Assembly (NCBI GenBank): GCA_903822175.1
Contig: CAIJOB010000033.1
Span: 1-58,302, forward strand
Reading direction: 5' to 3'
Origin: an uncultured Alphaproteobacteria bacterium
GTDB lineage: Bacteria > Pseudomonadota > Alphaproteobacteria > Caulobacterales > Caulobacteraceae
DNA: 58,302 nucleotides
Shown here one piece after another: positions 18,800 to 27,907 of the stretch; the first letter of the stretch is position 1; each line of letters starts with the position of its first letter. The position numbers and the translations under genes were made by a program. The notes under the pieces are model-generated. The model was not told where the DNA came from. It was given only the letters and a program-made list of their open reading frames with translations, and ran no database searches.

Positions 18800-19012
18800 A
18801 TGCTCTTCGACGTGCGCCTGCCTATCGGCCTCCTCTTCCTCGCCATCGGCCTGCTGGTCGCCGGCTATGGGGTCCTTGGCCCGACCACGCTTTCGGCCGG
18901 CGTCAATATCGACCTGATCTGGGGAGGCGTGATGGCGGTGTTCGGCGCGATCATGCTGGCGCTGGCGGCGCTCGCCAAACGCGGCCAGCTCGACCCGCCG
19001 CCGGAAGATTGA
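18800..19012 (+). CDS. Small two-helix membrane protein beside the symporter
   Basis: A 70-residue protein with two membrane helices (about residues 7-27 and 39-58) joined by a polar TTLSAGVNIDL loop, and a short acidic/proline tail (LDPPPED). It starts 12 bp after the SSS stop and 10 bp before the next gene, so it is almost certainly co-transcribed. No function is established that I know of. Position and size suggest a partner or stabilising subunit of the symporter, in the manner of small DUF485/DUF997 subunits of other SSS systems, to which it shows no clear similarity. Confidence 0.8.
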   Translation: MLFDVRLPIGLLFLAIGLLVAGYGVLGPTTLSAGVNIDLIWGGVMAVFGAIMLALAALAKRGQLDPPPED

Positions 19013-19022
19013 GGAGGCTCAC

Positions 19023-19970
19023 ATGGTCGACAGGCGCGCGGTGACGGCAGGGCTGATCGGCCTTGGCGCGCTCCCCGTCCGAGCCTTGGGCGCTGCACGC
19101 GAGGGGACGGGCGTCGTCGAGGGCCAGCCGACCTGGAGCGAGTCGGCGATGGTGCTCTACTTCGACCCGGAGGCCCGCAACGGCCTCTCCTTACGCATCT
19201 CCCGCTATCCGGACCGAGGCAAGACCTGGGTCTGGCTGCACCTGCTCGCCGACGGCGTGCTCTACACCTTCACCGACAGTCAGGTTCCGTGCTTGGCCGA
19301 CAAGATCATCGCTGAGCTGCCCAGCGCGACCTATCCGAGCCCAGGCCTCAAGGCCTCGATCTCCCGCATCGGAACTTCTGGCGACCTCAAGGCCATGTCG
19401 TTCAGCGCCGAACTCCGCGCGCACAAGGGGACCAGTGGAACCGACGGCCCAGGCGCGGCGCCGGTCAGCGTCGAAGGCGTCTTCCATCCCGGGCCGCTGC
19501 TGGCCGGCTCGCCCAAGGGCCGCTTCGAACACACCGGTCGCGTGGAGGCCACGATCAGAGCCGCCGGCAAGACGATCCGCCTCGGCGGCGTCGGCAAGGC
19601 GCATGAGCAGACCCAGACCGCGCCCCGCTTCACCACCCCCTTCACCTACGCCATGCTGTGGAGCGCCGACGCCGGGATGATCGGCCTGCTGAGCCCCGAG
19701 CGCGGCTATGGCGACCTCGACCTCGATGGCCGGGACGTCGCCATGGACCGGTTCCGCATCGAACCCTGGTCGCCCAAACGCCGCTTCGCCGCCCTGCTGA
19801 AAGACGGCCGCACGGTCGAGGGCTCGGCGGAGACCGTGGTCAGCTACCAGGTGCCGATCTTCGGGCGCCAGTGGAGCGGCAACGTGGTCCGCGCGCAGGT
19901 CGCCGGCCATCCGATGATCGGCATGATCAACGACTGGAAGCCGAAGGAGCAGCCCTATGGCCTCAGCTGA
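19023..19970 (+). CDS. Exported beta-rich protein, lipocalin/CrtC-like
   Basis: A 315-residue protein with a possible twin-arginine leader (DRRAVTAGLIGLGALPVRALGAA). The rest is rich in beta strands and aromatic residues. The pattern WSESAMVLYFDPEARNG with TWVWLHLLADG, and later FTYAMLWSADAGMIGL, recalls the CrtC/AttH lipocalin-like fold, but similarity is weak and I do not assign a reaction. It lies 10 bp after the small membrane protein gene and overlaps the next gene by 14 bp. The context suggests a secreted carrier or hydratase acting with the Tat-type hydrolase on the symporter's substrate. Confidence 0.7.
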   Translation: MVDRRAVTAGLIGLGALPVRALGAAREGTGVVEGQPTWSESAMVLYFDPEARNGLSLRISRYPDRGKTWVWLHLLADGVLYTFTDSQVPCLADKIIAELPSATYPSPGLKASISRIGTSGDLKAMSFSAELRAHKGTSGTDGPGAAPVSVEGVFHPGPLLAGSPKGRFEHTGRVEATIRAAGKTIRLGGVGKAHEQTQTAPRFTTPFTYAMLWSADAGMIGLLSPERGYGDLDLDGRDVAMDRFRIEPWSPKRRFAALLKDGRTVEGSAETVVSYQVPIFGRQWSGNVVRAQVAGHPMIGMINDWKPKEQPYGLS

Positions 19971-21006
19971 CGCCGCCGTCCTCGCGCGCCGCGATCTGCT
20001 GGCGCTGGCCGCGGCCCTGCCGTTCGCAGGCCGCGCGTTCGCCGACGCTCCCGGTCTCGAAGCCGGTCCCTTCGAGATCGCCGCCGCCGAGCGGATGAAC
20101 CTCATCGATCCGGATCGCGCCCGCACTATCGCCACCCGCGCCTTCTATCCGGCCAAGCCCGGCAGATATCCGGTGATCGTCTTCAGCCACGGCTTTGGCG
20201 GCTCGCTGAACACCTTCAACAACACCGGCAAGGTCTGGGCGAGCCACGGCTATGTGGTGCTGCATCCCAGCCACTCGGACTCCATGCTGCTGCCGGACCC
20301 CAAGGTCCCGGGCGCCGAGGCCGAGGTCATGCGCCGCGTCCTCGCCGGGCGAGGCGCCGGCGGCGCGGACCGCGAGACCATGGCCGCCTTCGTCAAGGTG
20401 CTGGACGACCCCTTCTTCATCGACAGCCGCCTGCGTGACGTGGGCTTCCTGCTGCATGCGCTGAAGGACCCCAAGGCCGGCCTCGACCCCGCCGTCCTGG
20501 CGCGCGCCGACACCGCCAGGATGGGGATGAGCGGCCACTCCTTCGGCGGCTACACCACGCTGGTGGCCGCCGGCTCAGCGCTTTCGCCGCCGGTCCCCGC
20601 CCCGATTCCCAGCGGCTTCTCCGGCTTCATCTGCATGAGCGGCCAGGGCCCGGGCCGGATGGCGCTGAATGAGCCGAGCTTCAAGGGCATCGTAAAGCCG
20701 TTCATGGCCACCACCGGCACCCGCGATTTCGGCGCCGCCGGCGAGACGCCGCCCTGGCGCCTGCGCTGTTTCGACCTCTGCCCGCCCGGCCGCAAATACG
20801 CCGTGGTGGTCCAGGGCTTCCGCCACATGGACTTCGACCCGCCGCCGGGCGACGCGGAGATGGGCGCGCGGGGCGCAGCGCTGCGCAAACTGCACCTGCA
20901 GTTCTGGGAGAGCACGCTGCGGTCCGACAAGGGCGCCGAGGCCGCCTTGGCCTCGGAAGCTCAGAGTTCGAAAGAGACCGATCCCGTCTGGCTCAGGACC
21001 CGATAG
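19957..21006 (+). CDS. Tat-type alpha/beta hydrolase, PET-hydrolase/chlorophyllase-like
   Basis: A 349-residue exported serine hydrolase. The leader ARRDLLALAAALPFAGRAFA looks twin-arginine. The core shows PVIVFSHGFGGS (oxyanion region), the nucleophile elbow GMSGHSFGGYTTL and a late FRHMDF His. Such proteins cleave esters or small polyesters, and some act on phospholipids. The start overlaps the preceding gene by 14 bp, fitting translational coupling in the symporter group. Its 3' end overlaps the convergent amino acid permease gene by 14 bp. Substrate unknown. Confidence 0.82.
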   Translation: MASADAAVLARRDLLALAAALPFAGRAFADAPGLEAGPFEIAAAERMNLIDPDRARTIATRAFYPAKPGRYPVIVFSHGFGGSLNTFNNTGKVWASHGYVVLHPSHSDSMLLPDPKVPGAEAEVMRRVLAGRGAGGADRETMAAFVKVLDDPFFIDSRLRDVGFLLHALKDPKAGLDPAVLARADTARMGMSGHSFGGYTTLVAAGSALSPPVPAPIPSGFSGFICMSGQGPGRMALNEPSFKGIVKPFMATTGTRDFGAAGETPPWRLRCFDLCPPGRKYAVVVQGFRHMDFDPPPGDAEMGARGAALRKLHLQFWESTLRSDKGAEAALASEAQSSKETDPVWLRTR

Positions 21007-22381
21007 CCGCGCGCGCCGCCTGCCGCCGCTTCCACAGGAAATAGGCGGCCGTCAGCAGCAACAGCCAAGGCAGCCCGACGATCCAGGAGACCCGGAAGTC
21101 GGGGCTCAGGCCCATGGTCACCAGGATCGCGCCGATCAGGATCAGGCCGACGATCTGCAGGCCCGGGAAGAACGGCATCCGCAGCGGCAGCGCCTCCGCG
21201 CCATGCCGGCGCCGAAAGGCCAGGTGGCTCGCCAGGATCACGATCCAGACGAACAGCGCCCCGAACAGCGCCACGCCGAACAGGTAGTTGTAGGCCAGTG
21301 GCGTCAGGCGCGAGACCATGGCGCAGGCCAGGATCACGCCGCCGGAGAACAGCACCGCCGGAGCCGGCGCGCCCGCCTTGTTCAACACCCCGAACTGCCG
21401 GGGCGCGTAGTTTCCGCGCGCCAGCGAGAACAGCATCCGCCCGGTCAGGTAGGTGTTGGCGTTCATGCTTGAGAGCGCCGCGGTCAGCACCACGAAGTTC
21501 ATGATCGCCGCGGCGTAGGGCACGTGGGCGTACTCGAAGACCTTCACGAAGGGGCTCTCCGACACCACCTTCGCGCCGACCTGCGTCCAGGGGACGAAGC
21601 TCACCAGGATGGTCAGGCCGACCAGATAGAACAGCCCCAGCCGCGCAGTCATCGATCTCAGCGCTGCCGGAATCGCGGTCTTCGGGTCCGGTGTCTCGGC
21701 GGCGGTCACGGCGATCAGCTCGACCCCGATGAAGGAAAAGATCCCCATCATCGTCCCCATCCAGATGCCCTTCAGGCCATGCGGGGCGAAACCGCCCGGC
21801 AGGCCGGTCAGGTTGTGGAAGCCCACCGCCGGCTGCGCCACGCCCAGGATCGCCGCTCCGCCCAGGATGATGAACAGGATGATGGCGGTGACCTTGATCA
21901 GCGCGAACCAGTATTCGATCGTCCCGAAGTTCTTCACCGAGCGGGAATTGAGGAAGACGATGCCGAGGGCGAACCCCAGCGACCAGATCCAAACCGGCAC
22001 CCCCGGCAGCCAGAAGCCCATGTAGGTTCCCGCCGCCACCGCCTCGCCGCCGATCGCCACCACCTGGCAGGCCCAGTAGGTGTAGCGCACCGCGTAACCG
22101 GCCCAGGGGTTGAGGTAGGTCTCGGCATAGACGCCGAAGGAGCCCGCGGCGGGATGCATCACCGCCATCTCCGACAGGCTGAAGACCATGATCACCGCGA
22201 TGAAGGCGGCGATGGCGTAGCTGATCACCACGGCGGGCCCCGCGTAGCCGATGGCGATGCTCGAGCCCATGAACAGGCCCGTGCCGATCGCGCCGCCCAG
22301 ACCCATCATGGTGATCTGCGCGCGCGTCAGGCCCTTGCTCAGCCCGGCCTCGCGCTCGATGATCGCGTCTTCGTCGGTCAC
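20993..22381 (-). CDS. Amino acid permease (APC superfamily)
   Basis: A 462-residue amino acid:H+ symporter of the AAT/GABA-permease type with twelve predicted helices. Signatures are MMGLGGAIGTGLFMGSS in helix 1, EMAVMHPAAGSFGVYAETYLNPWAGYAVRYTYW, and SFIGVELIAVTAAE in helix 6. Import of a neutral or cationic amino acid is expected. I favour the GTG at 22381, preceded by AGGGG; a GTG at 22393 is equally in frame. It is divergent from the class V aminotransferase gene across 65 bp, so the two may share control. Confidence 0.9.
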   Translation of the reverse strand: MTDEDAIIEREAGLSKGLTRAQITMMGLGGAIGTGLFMGSSIAIGYAGPAVVISYAIAAFIAVIMVFSLSEMAVMHPAAGSFGVYAETYLNPWAGYAVRYTYWACQVVAIGGEAVAAGTYMGFWLPGVPVWIWSLGFALGIVFLNSRSVKNFGTIEYWFALIKVTAIILFIILGGAAILGVAQPAVGFHNLTGLPGGFAPHGLKGIWMGTMMGIFSFIGVELIAVTAAETPDPKTAIPAALRSMTARLGLFYLVGLTILVSFVPWTQVGAKVVSESPFVKVFEYAHVPYAAAIMNFVVLTAALSSMNANTYLTGRMLFSLARGNYAPRQFGVLNKAGAPAPAVLFSGGVILACAMVSRLTPLAYNYLFGVALFGALFVWIVILASHLAFRRRHGAEALPLRMPFFPGLQIVGLILIGAILVTMGLSPDFRVSWIVGLPWLLLLTAAYFLWKRRQAARAAIGS

Positions 22382-22446
22382 GTCGCCCCTCACCGGATTC
22401 CCCGCCCCATGAACGCAGGTTCGCAGCGCCGCACAAGGCTCCCGGT

Positions 22447-23598
22447 TTGACCACGCAACCAGACTGGGCGGCGTTCCGGGCGCTGTTCCCGACGCTCAAG
22501 CACAAGACCTATCTGGCGAGCGGCTCCTACGGCCTCCTGGCCGCACCGGTCGAAGCCGCCTTCCTCCGCTACCTCGACGATCGCCTGGAGAAGGGTGTCG
22601 ACTGGGGCGGCTGGGGCGAGCGGCAGGAGGCGGTGCGCGGCGCGGTCGCCGGCCTGCTCAACGCCCAGGAGGACGAGATCGCGGTCACCACCTCAGCCTC
22701 GGCCGGCATCAATTCCCTGGCGAGCGCGCTCAGCTTCGACGGCCCGCGCAACAAGGTGGTGGTCTCCAACCTGGAGTTCCCCACTGGCGCCCAGATCTGG
22801 CACGCCCAGACTTCGCGTGGGGCCGTCGTTGAGCACGCGCCGGAAGCCGCCGACGGGACCGTGCCGCTGGAGCATTTCGATCGGCTGATCGATGAGCGGA
22901 CCAGGCTCGTCCAGATCACCCACGTCTGCTACCGCAACGGTGCGCGGATCGACGTCGAGGGCGTGGTGAAACTCGCCCACGCGCGCGGCGCGCTGGTGCT
23001 GCTGGACGCCTTCCAGTCGGCCGGAACGATCGACATCGACGTGGCCGCGCTCGGCGTCGACTTCGCGGTCGGCGGCATGCTGAAGTACCTCTTGGGCACG
23101 GCGGGCGTCGGCTATCTCTACGTCGCCCAGCGGCACATCCAGGCGCTCACCCCGACCGTCAGCGGCTGGTTCGCCCAGGCCGACATCGGCGCCATGGACA
23201 TCTTCGCCAACACGCCCTCGCCCACCGCGCGCCGCTTCGAGACCGGCACGCCGCCGGTCCCCAATTGCTACGCCGCCGAGGCCGGGATCGGCCTGATCCG
23301 CGGGATCGGCGTCCCGGCCATCGAGGCGCGCATCCGAGACCTCACCGGAACCGCCATGGATCGCCTGGCCGCCGTCGGCTGCACGCTCGCCACCCCGCGC
23401 GACGACGCCCAGCGAGGGCCGCAGGTCGCCGTCCGCGCCAAGGACGCCGCGGCCATGACTGAGCGTCTGGCCGAACGCGGTGTGGTCGTTTCGTGGCGCG
23501 AGGACAAGGTCCGGGCCATGTTCCATGCCTACAATGACGGCAGCGACATCGACGCGCTGGTGGAAGGCCTCATGGCCAACCGGGACCTGCTGGCGTAG
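22447..23598 (+). CDS. Class V PLP aminotransferase / kynureninase-like enzyme
   Basis: A 383-residue PLP enzyme of the aminotransferase class V (cysteine desulfurase/kynureninase) fold. Visible landmarks are TTSASAGINSLASAL (phosphate binding), LVLLDAFQSAG with the cofactor Asp, and VGGMLKYLLGTAGVGYLYV, in which K213 should bind PLP. The desulfurase Cys loop is not evident, so sulfur transfer is not claimed. The start is TTG at 22447, without a clear ribosome site, so it is the weakest start in this region. Divergent pairing with an amino acid permease suggests amino acid breakdown. Confidence 0.82.
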   Translation: MTTQPDWAAFRALFPTLKHKTYLASGSYGLLAAPVEAAFLRYLDDRLEKGVDWGGWGERQEAVRGAVAGLLNAQEDEIAVTTSASAGINSLASALSFDGPRNKVVVSNLEFPTGAQIWHAQTSRGAVVEHAPEAADGTVPLEHFDRLIDERTRLVQITHVCYRNGARIDVEGVVKLAHARGALVLLDAFQSAGTIDIDVAALGVDFAVGGMLKYLLGTAGVGYLYVAQRHIQALTPTVSGWFAQADIGAMDIFANTPSPTARRFETGTPPVPNCYAAEAGIGLIRGIGVPAIEARIRDLTGTAMDRLAAVGCTLATPRDDAQRGPQVAVRAKDAAAMTERLAERGVVVSWREDKVRAMFHAYNDGSDIDALVEGLMANRDLLA

Positions 23599-23655
23599 CG
23601 CGCGGTTACCGGCCAATCTAAGGCTGGTTAAGTTGGGACTTCGGGGGATTTCGAG

Positions 23656-24996
23656 ATGAAGAAACTGGCGCTTCTGGCGGCCTGCGCGATGGCTGTGGCC
23701 CTGCCCCGCATGGCGCTGGCCGAGACCTGGGCCATCGAGCACGTCACCCTGATCGACGGCGCCGGCCACGCGCCCCAGGCCGACATGACCGTCACCGTCG
23801 ACGGCGACAAGATCACCAGCGTCGGGCCGAGCGCCCTTGCAAAGCCCAAAGGCCACGTCATCGACGGGCGCGGCAAATACCTGATGCCCGGCCTGATGGA
23901 CGTGCACATCCACCTGCACGGCGGCGTGGACAACAAGACCGACACCAACGACAGCCGCACCGCAGCCCTCGCCGGCTATCTCTATTCCGGCGTCACCACG
24001 ATCTATGACGCCGGCAATCAGGTGGACAACATCCTGCCGCTGCGCGCCGCCGAGCGGGCCGGCAAGATTCTCAGCCCGCGCATCTTCGCCACCGGCAACC
24101 TGATCACCTATCCGGGCAGCCACGGCACCAACATGGCCGTCAACGTCCAGGACTTCGAGAAGGACAAGGACAAGCTCGACAAGCACATCGCCGAGCAGCA
24201 GCCGGACGTGGTGAAACTGACGCTCGAGGAAGAGGGCTGGGGCGCGCGCCCGATGATCACGCTCATGCCCGAGCCGCTGCTGCGCGACCTGATCCGCTAC
24301 TACAATCTGCACGGCATCCGCACGACCATCCACGTCTCGTCGGAACTGCGCGCCGAGGAGGCGATCTTCGCCGGGACCGACAGCCTGGCCCACCCGGTGA
24401 TCCAGGGCCCGGTCAGCGACAGCTTCGTCAAGCTGATGGGCGCCAAGAAGGTCCCCTTCGCCTCGACCCTGACCATCGGCGAGAACTACAGCCGGCTGGC
24501 CGAACACCCGGAATTTCTCGACCAGCCGCTCTATGCGGCGACCTTCAGCCCCGCGGACCGGGCGACGCTGAAGACCAAGGTCCGCGCCGAATACCAGGCC
24601 CGCATGTGGACCGCCTGGATGAAGCTGATGACCCCGGTGGCCGAGGAGAACATCCGCAAGGTCTGGGCGGCCGGCGGCGTGGTCGCGGCCGGCACCGACC
24701 AGTCAAGCGGGCCTGCCCTGCAGCGCGAGCTGGAGCTGCTGGTCGCGGCGGGCATCAAGCCCTTCGACGTCCTGACTATCGCCACCCACAACGGCGCGGT
24801 CCTGCTGGGCAAGGCCGATACCCTGGGCTCGGTGGAGCCCGGCAAGCTCGCCGACCTGCTGCTGCTCAACGCCGATCCCACCGCCGACATCAACAACACG
24901 AAGAACATCGCCTTCGTGGTGAAGGGCGGCCAGATCATCGACGAGTCCAAACTGCCGCTGGCCGGCGGCCCGCAGAAGCGGCGCTTCACGCCCTAG
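23656..24996 (+). CDS. Exported metal-dependent amidohydrolase
   Basis: A 446-residue amidohydrolase-superfamily protein with a signal peptide (residues 1-22, ending MALAE). The metal motif is MPGLMDVHIHLHGG, with further His in TTIHVSSE and SLAHPVIQG, an Asp in AAGTDQSSG, and the usual C-terminal SVEPGKLADLLLLN. Family members include imidazolonepropionases and Xaa-Pro or Xaa-Arg dipeptidases; a periplasmic peptidase-like role is plausible. The start follows CGGGGGATTTCGAG. It overlaps the convergent VOC-cupin gene by 11 bp. Confidence 0.88.
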   Translation: MKKLALLAACAMAVALPRMALAETWAIEHVTLIDGAGHAPQADMTVTVDGDKITSVGPSALAKPKGHVIDGRGKYLMPGLMDVHIHLHGGVDNKTDTNDSRTAALAGYLYSGVTTIYDAGNQVDNILPLRAAERAGKILSPRIFATGNLITYPGSHGTNMAVNVQDFEKDKDKLDKHIAEQQPDVVKLTLEEEGWGARPMITLMPEPLLRDLIRYYNLHGIRTTIHVSSELRAEEAIFAGTDSLAHPVIQGPVSDSFVKLMGAKKVPFASTLTIGENYSRLAEHPEFLDQPLYAATFSPADRATLKTKVRAEYQARMWTAWMKLMTPVAEENIRKVWAAGGVVAAGTDQSSGPALQRELELLVAAGIKPFDVLTIATHNGAVLLGKADTLGSVEPGKLADLLLLNADPTADINNTKNIAFVVKGGQIIDESKLPLAGGPQKRRFTP

Positions 24997-26047
24997 AGGC
25001 GCCCGCCGGCAGCATCACTTCGAGGAGCTGAAGGTCGTCGGAGGCTTCACGGAGCCCCCAGACTTCGCCCGCCGGGATCACGAAGGCGTCGGTGGGGCCG
25101 ATCGCATGGCCGCCCCGGCAGTCCAGCGTCGCCGAACCTTCCATGACGAAGCCGAAGAACAGCTCGCCATCGTGCCGCGGCGCGGTGAAGGCCCGCGCCC
25201 CGGCCGGGCGGATGGTGCGCACATCGGCGAGACCGCCCGTGGCCGCCGCCATGCCGGTCTCACGCACCTCGAAGCCCGCTACGCCATGCGGCGTCCAGGG
25301 CGTCTGCGCCGCCACGGCATGCAGGAACCACTGGCCGCCGAAGTCGCGGTCGGGCGCGAGCGTCTTGGTCGGCAGTTCCATCTCGTGGTCGGCCAGGGTC
25401 TCGTGCAGGGCCGGACAGCCGATCTCCATCACCTCGAAGGAGTCGGAGCTTTCCAGCACCCGGTGGCGGATGCGCGGCGGCTGCAGCACGCAGTCGCCGG
25501 CCTTGAACAGGAACGGCTCGCCCTGGTCCTCATAGACCAGCCGCACCCAGCCACGCCGGCAGACCAGCATCTGGAAACGGATCTTGTGGAAGTGGACCCA
25601 GTCGGCGACCGGCCCGCCGGTGGGGATCGAGATGTGCGAGGCGATGAACCGCCCGCCGAGCCGCCCGGGGATCAGGTCGCGGTAGAGCATCCCAGCCCGC
25701 CCCGCGCCGCCCGCCGGCCCCTCGCCCGCGCGGGTGACCAGGAACTCGGCTTTAAGCGGCGGCACGTCCAGCGGCGGGTCCGGATCGACGAACTCGATCC
25801 ACGTGCCATTGGGCGCGACGAACGCTTCGCCCACGCCAGCCATCCGGATAACGCCCGGGTCACCGCCGGGCGCCAGGCGCAGGCGCAGGCCATGGCCCGA
25901 CAGGGTCGCCACCTGCGGATCGTCGGCCGGGAAGATCGTCTCGATGCGAAAGCCGAGTTCGCCCACGAAGACCTCCAGCGCGGGACTGAGGTCTTCGCAG
26001 CCGAGTTGAACCTCGGCGAAGCTGTCGTGGGGAGCAGATGCGTTCAC
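24986..26047 (-). CDS. VOC (glyoxalase-like) plus double-cupin fusion
   Basis: A 353-residue protein that appears to join three beta-barrel units. Residues 1-100 look like a vicinal-oxygen-chelate domain (FAEVQLGCEDLSPALEVFVGELGF, then WIEFVDPDP). Residues about 115-220 form a cupin with HISIPTGGPVADWVHFHKIRFQMLV and DCVLQPPRIRHRVLE. A second cupin lies at about 255-345 with GELFFGFVMEGSATL and DAFVIPAGEVW. Both cupins keep candidate metal His/Glu residues. I prefer the GTG at 26047, just before the VOC domain; a GTG at 26119 would add 24 residues unrelated to the domain. It is divergent from the sulfatase gene. Confidence 0.72.
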   Translation of the reverse strand: MNASAPHDSFAEVQLGCEDLSPALEVFVGELGFRIETIFPADDPQVATLSGHGLRLRLAPGGDPGVIRMAGVGEAFVAPNGTWIEFVDPDPPLDVPPLKAEFLVTRAGEGPAGGAGRAGMLYRDLIPGRLGGRFIASHISIPTGGPVADWVHFHKIRFQMLVCRRGWVRLVYEDQGEPFLFKAGDCVLQPPRIRHRVLESSDSFEVMEIGCPALHETLADHEMELPTKTLAPDRDFGGQWFLHAVAAQTPWTPHGVAGFEVRETGMAAATGGLADVRTIRPAGARAFTAPRHDGELFFGFVMEGSATLDCRGGHAIGPTDAFVIPAGEVWGLREASDDLQLLEVMLPAGASRA

Positions 26048-26160
26048 GCCGCCATCTTCGGTCCGCGCGGCGACTTTGCAAGCCACCACGGCGCGCCGCC
26101 ACGAAACACCGCCACTCACACGGCATCTATCGGCACGATTAATGCCAGTATATAGCCATG

Positions 26161-26177
26161 TCCGACATATAGTCGGA
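26161..26177. promoter_or_regulatory. Perfect palindrome in the sulfatase leader
   Basis: TCCGACATATAGTCGGA is a perfect inverted repeat of two 6-bp arms around ATATA. It lies 8 bp before the sulfatase ATG, and its right arm merges into the GGAGG ribosome site. An upstream TATATAG at about 26149-26154 repeats the centre. It fits a repressor operator that would block transcription or translation start; the cognate regulator is unknown. Confidence 0.6.
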
Positions 26178-26184
26178 GGCGGTC

Positions 26185-27876
26185 ATGAAGCTGTGGACCT
26201 GGCTGGGAGCCGTCGTGCTCGTAGCCCTGGCGGCGATGGGCCTCGCCTATTTCAACCGCGCGGCGATCCTGGCGATGGTGGCGCATTCACGCCTGCCGCA
26301 CGTCGAGCCCAACCATGAGGTGACTTGGGACGAAGGCCCGGCCGCGCCGCCGCCCAATGGCGCTTCGGGGCGGCGCCGCCCGAACGTCGTCTTCATCCTG
26401 GCCGACGACATGGGCTTCAACGACATCACCTTCAACGGCGGCGGCGTGGCCCGGGGCGCCGTGCCGACGCCCAACATCGACTCCATCGGCCACGACGGCG
26501 TCGACTTCACCAACGGCTACTGCGGCAACGCCACCTGCGCGCCCAGCCGCGCGGCAATCATGACCGGCCGCTATCCCACCCGCTTCGGCTTCGAGTTCAC
26601 GCCCGCGCCCGTCGCCTTCGAGAAGATGGTCGGCACCGAGGCCGAGCCCGGCGCGGTCGTGGCGCCGAAGTTCTTCAAGGACCGCCTGGCCCAGATGCCG
26701 GCCGGCTCGACCTCCGCCTCGCCGTCGGCGGTCAACATGCTCGCCGTGCCCTCCAGCGAGATCACCATCGCCGAGGTCCTGAAGACCCAGGGCTACCACA
26801 CCTTGCACTTCGGCAAATGGCACCTTGGCGGCGTCAAGGGCTCGCGCCCCGAGGACCAGGGCTTCGACGAGAGCCTGGGCTTCATTCCCGGCGCCTCGAT
26901 GTACCTGCCCGAGCACGATCCCGGCGTGGAAAATTCCAAACAGCCGTGGGACCCGATCGACAAGTTCCTGTGGCCGAACCTGCCCTACGCCGTGCAGTTC
27001 AACGGCTCGCCGATGTTCAAGCCCAAGGGCTACATGACCGACTACCTCACCGACGAGGCGGTCCGGGCGATCCACGCCAACAAGGCCCGCCCCTTCTTCA
27101 TGTACTTCGCGCCCAACGCGATCCACACGCCGCTGCAGGCGACCAAGGCTGACTACGACGCGCTCCCGCAGATCAAGGACCACCGCCTGCGGGTCTATGG
27201 CGCCATGGTGCGCAACCTCGACCGCAACGTCGGGCGGATCCTGAAAGAGCTGAAGGACGACGGCCTCGACCAGGACACGCTGGTCATCTTCACCAGCGAC
27301 AACGGCGGCGCCGGCTACATCGGCCTGCCGGAGATCAACCAGCCCTACCGCGGCTGGAAGTCGACCTTCTTCGAGGGCGGCATTCACGCGCCGTTCTTCA
27401 TGCGCTGGCCGGGTCAGATCCAGCCGGGCGCCCGCTACACCTATCCGGTCGGCCACGTGGACATCTTCGCCACCGCCGCCGGCGCAGCGGGCGCGCAGGT
27501 CCCCAAGGACCGGGTGATCGACGGCGTCGACCTGATGCCCTTCATCCAGGGTAGGCAGACCGGCCGCCCGCACCAGACGCTGTTCTGGCGCTCCGGCCAG
27601 TACAAGGTGGTCCTCGACGGCGACTGGAAGCTGCAGTCCAGCGAAGCGCAGAAGAAGGTCTGGCTCTACGACCTCGCCACCGATCCCACCGAACGCCACG
27701 AGATCTCCGCCGCCCAGCCGGAGCGGACCAAGGCCATGCTGGCCCTGCTCGCCGCCCAGGACCGCCAGGACGTGAAGCCCATGTGGCCATCGCTGCTGCA
27801 GGGCCCGGTGTTCATCGACCACCCGAGCGGCGTGCGTCAGCGCAAGGGCGAGGAATATATCGAGTGGGACAACTGA
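26185..27876 (+). CDS. Membrane-anchored or periplasmic type I sulfatase
   Basis: A 563-residue arylsulfatase-family enzyme that hydrolyses sulfate esters. An N-terminal hydrophobic segment (residues 5-23) is a signal anchor. The metal-site motif is FILADDMGFND (D74, D75). The active-site Cys is C118 in CAPSR, the sequence converted to formylglycine. Further landmarks are FGKWHLGG, FFMYFAPNAIHTPL and FTSDNGG. No formylglycine-generating enzyme gene is adjacent. GGAGG precedes the ATG by 5 nt. It is divergent from the VOC-cupin gene, with the palindrome in between. Confidence 0.92.
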   Translation: MKLWTWLGAVVLVALAAMGLAYFNRAAILAMVAHSRLPHVEPNHEVTWDEGPAAPPPNGASGRRRPNVVFILADDMGFNDITFNGGGVARGAVPTPNIDSIGHDGVDFTNGYCGNATCAPSRAAIMTGRYPTRFGFEFTPAPVAFEKMVGTEAEPGAVVAPKFFKDRLAQMPAGSTSASPSAVNMLAVPSSEITIAEVLKTQGYHTLHFGKWHLGGVKGSRPEDQGFDESLGFIPGASMYLPEHDPGVENSKQPWDPIDKFLWPNLPYAVQFNGSPMFKPKGYMTDYLTDEAVRAIHANKARPFFMYFAPNAIHTPLQATKADYDALPQIKDHRLRVYGAMVRNLDRNVGRILKELKDDGLDQDTLVIFTSDNGGAGYIGLPEINQPYRGWKSTFFEGGIHAPFFMRWPGQIQPGARYTYPVGHVDIFATAAGAAGAQVPKDRVIDGVDLMPFIQGRQTGRPHQTLFWRSGQYKVVLDGDWKLQSSEAQKKVWLYDLATDPTERHEISAAQPERTKAMLALLAAQDRQDVKPMWPSLLQGPVFIDHPSGVRQRKGEEYIEWDN

Positions 27877-27907
27877 GCGGCGACGCCGCGCGGCGTGCGC
27901 GCGGGTC

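Noticed and set aside
26287..27822. Long open frame opposite the sulfatase gene
   Set aside because: Same antisense shadow effect; the sulfatase frame carries the conserved CAPSR and metal motifs.
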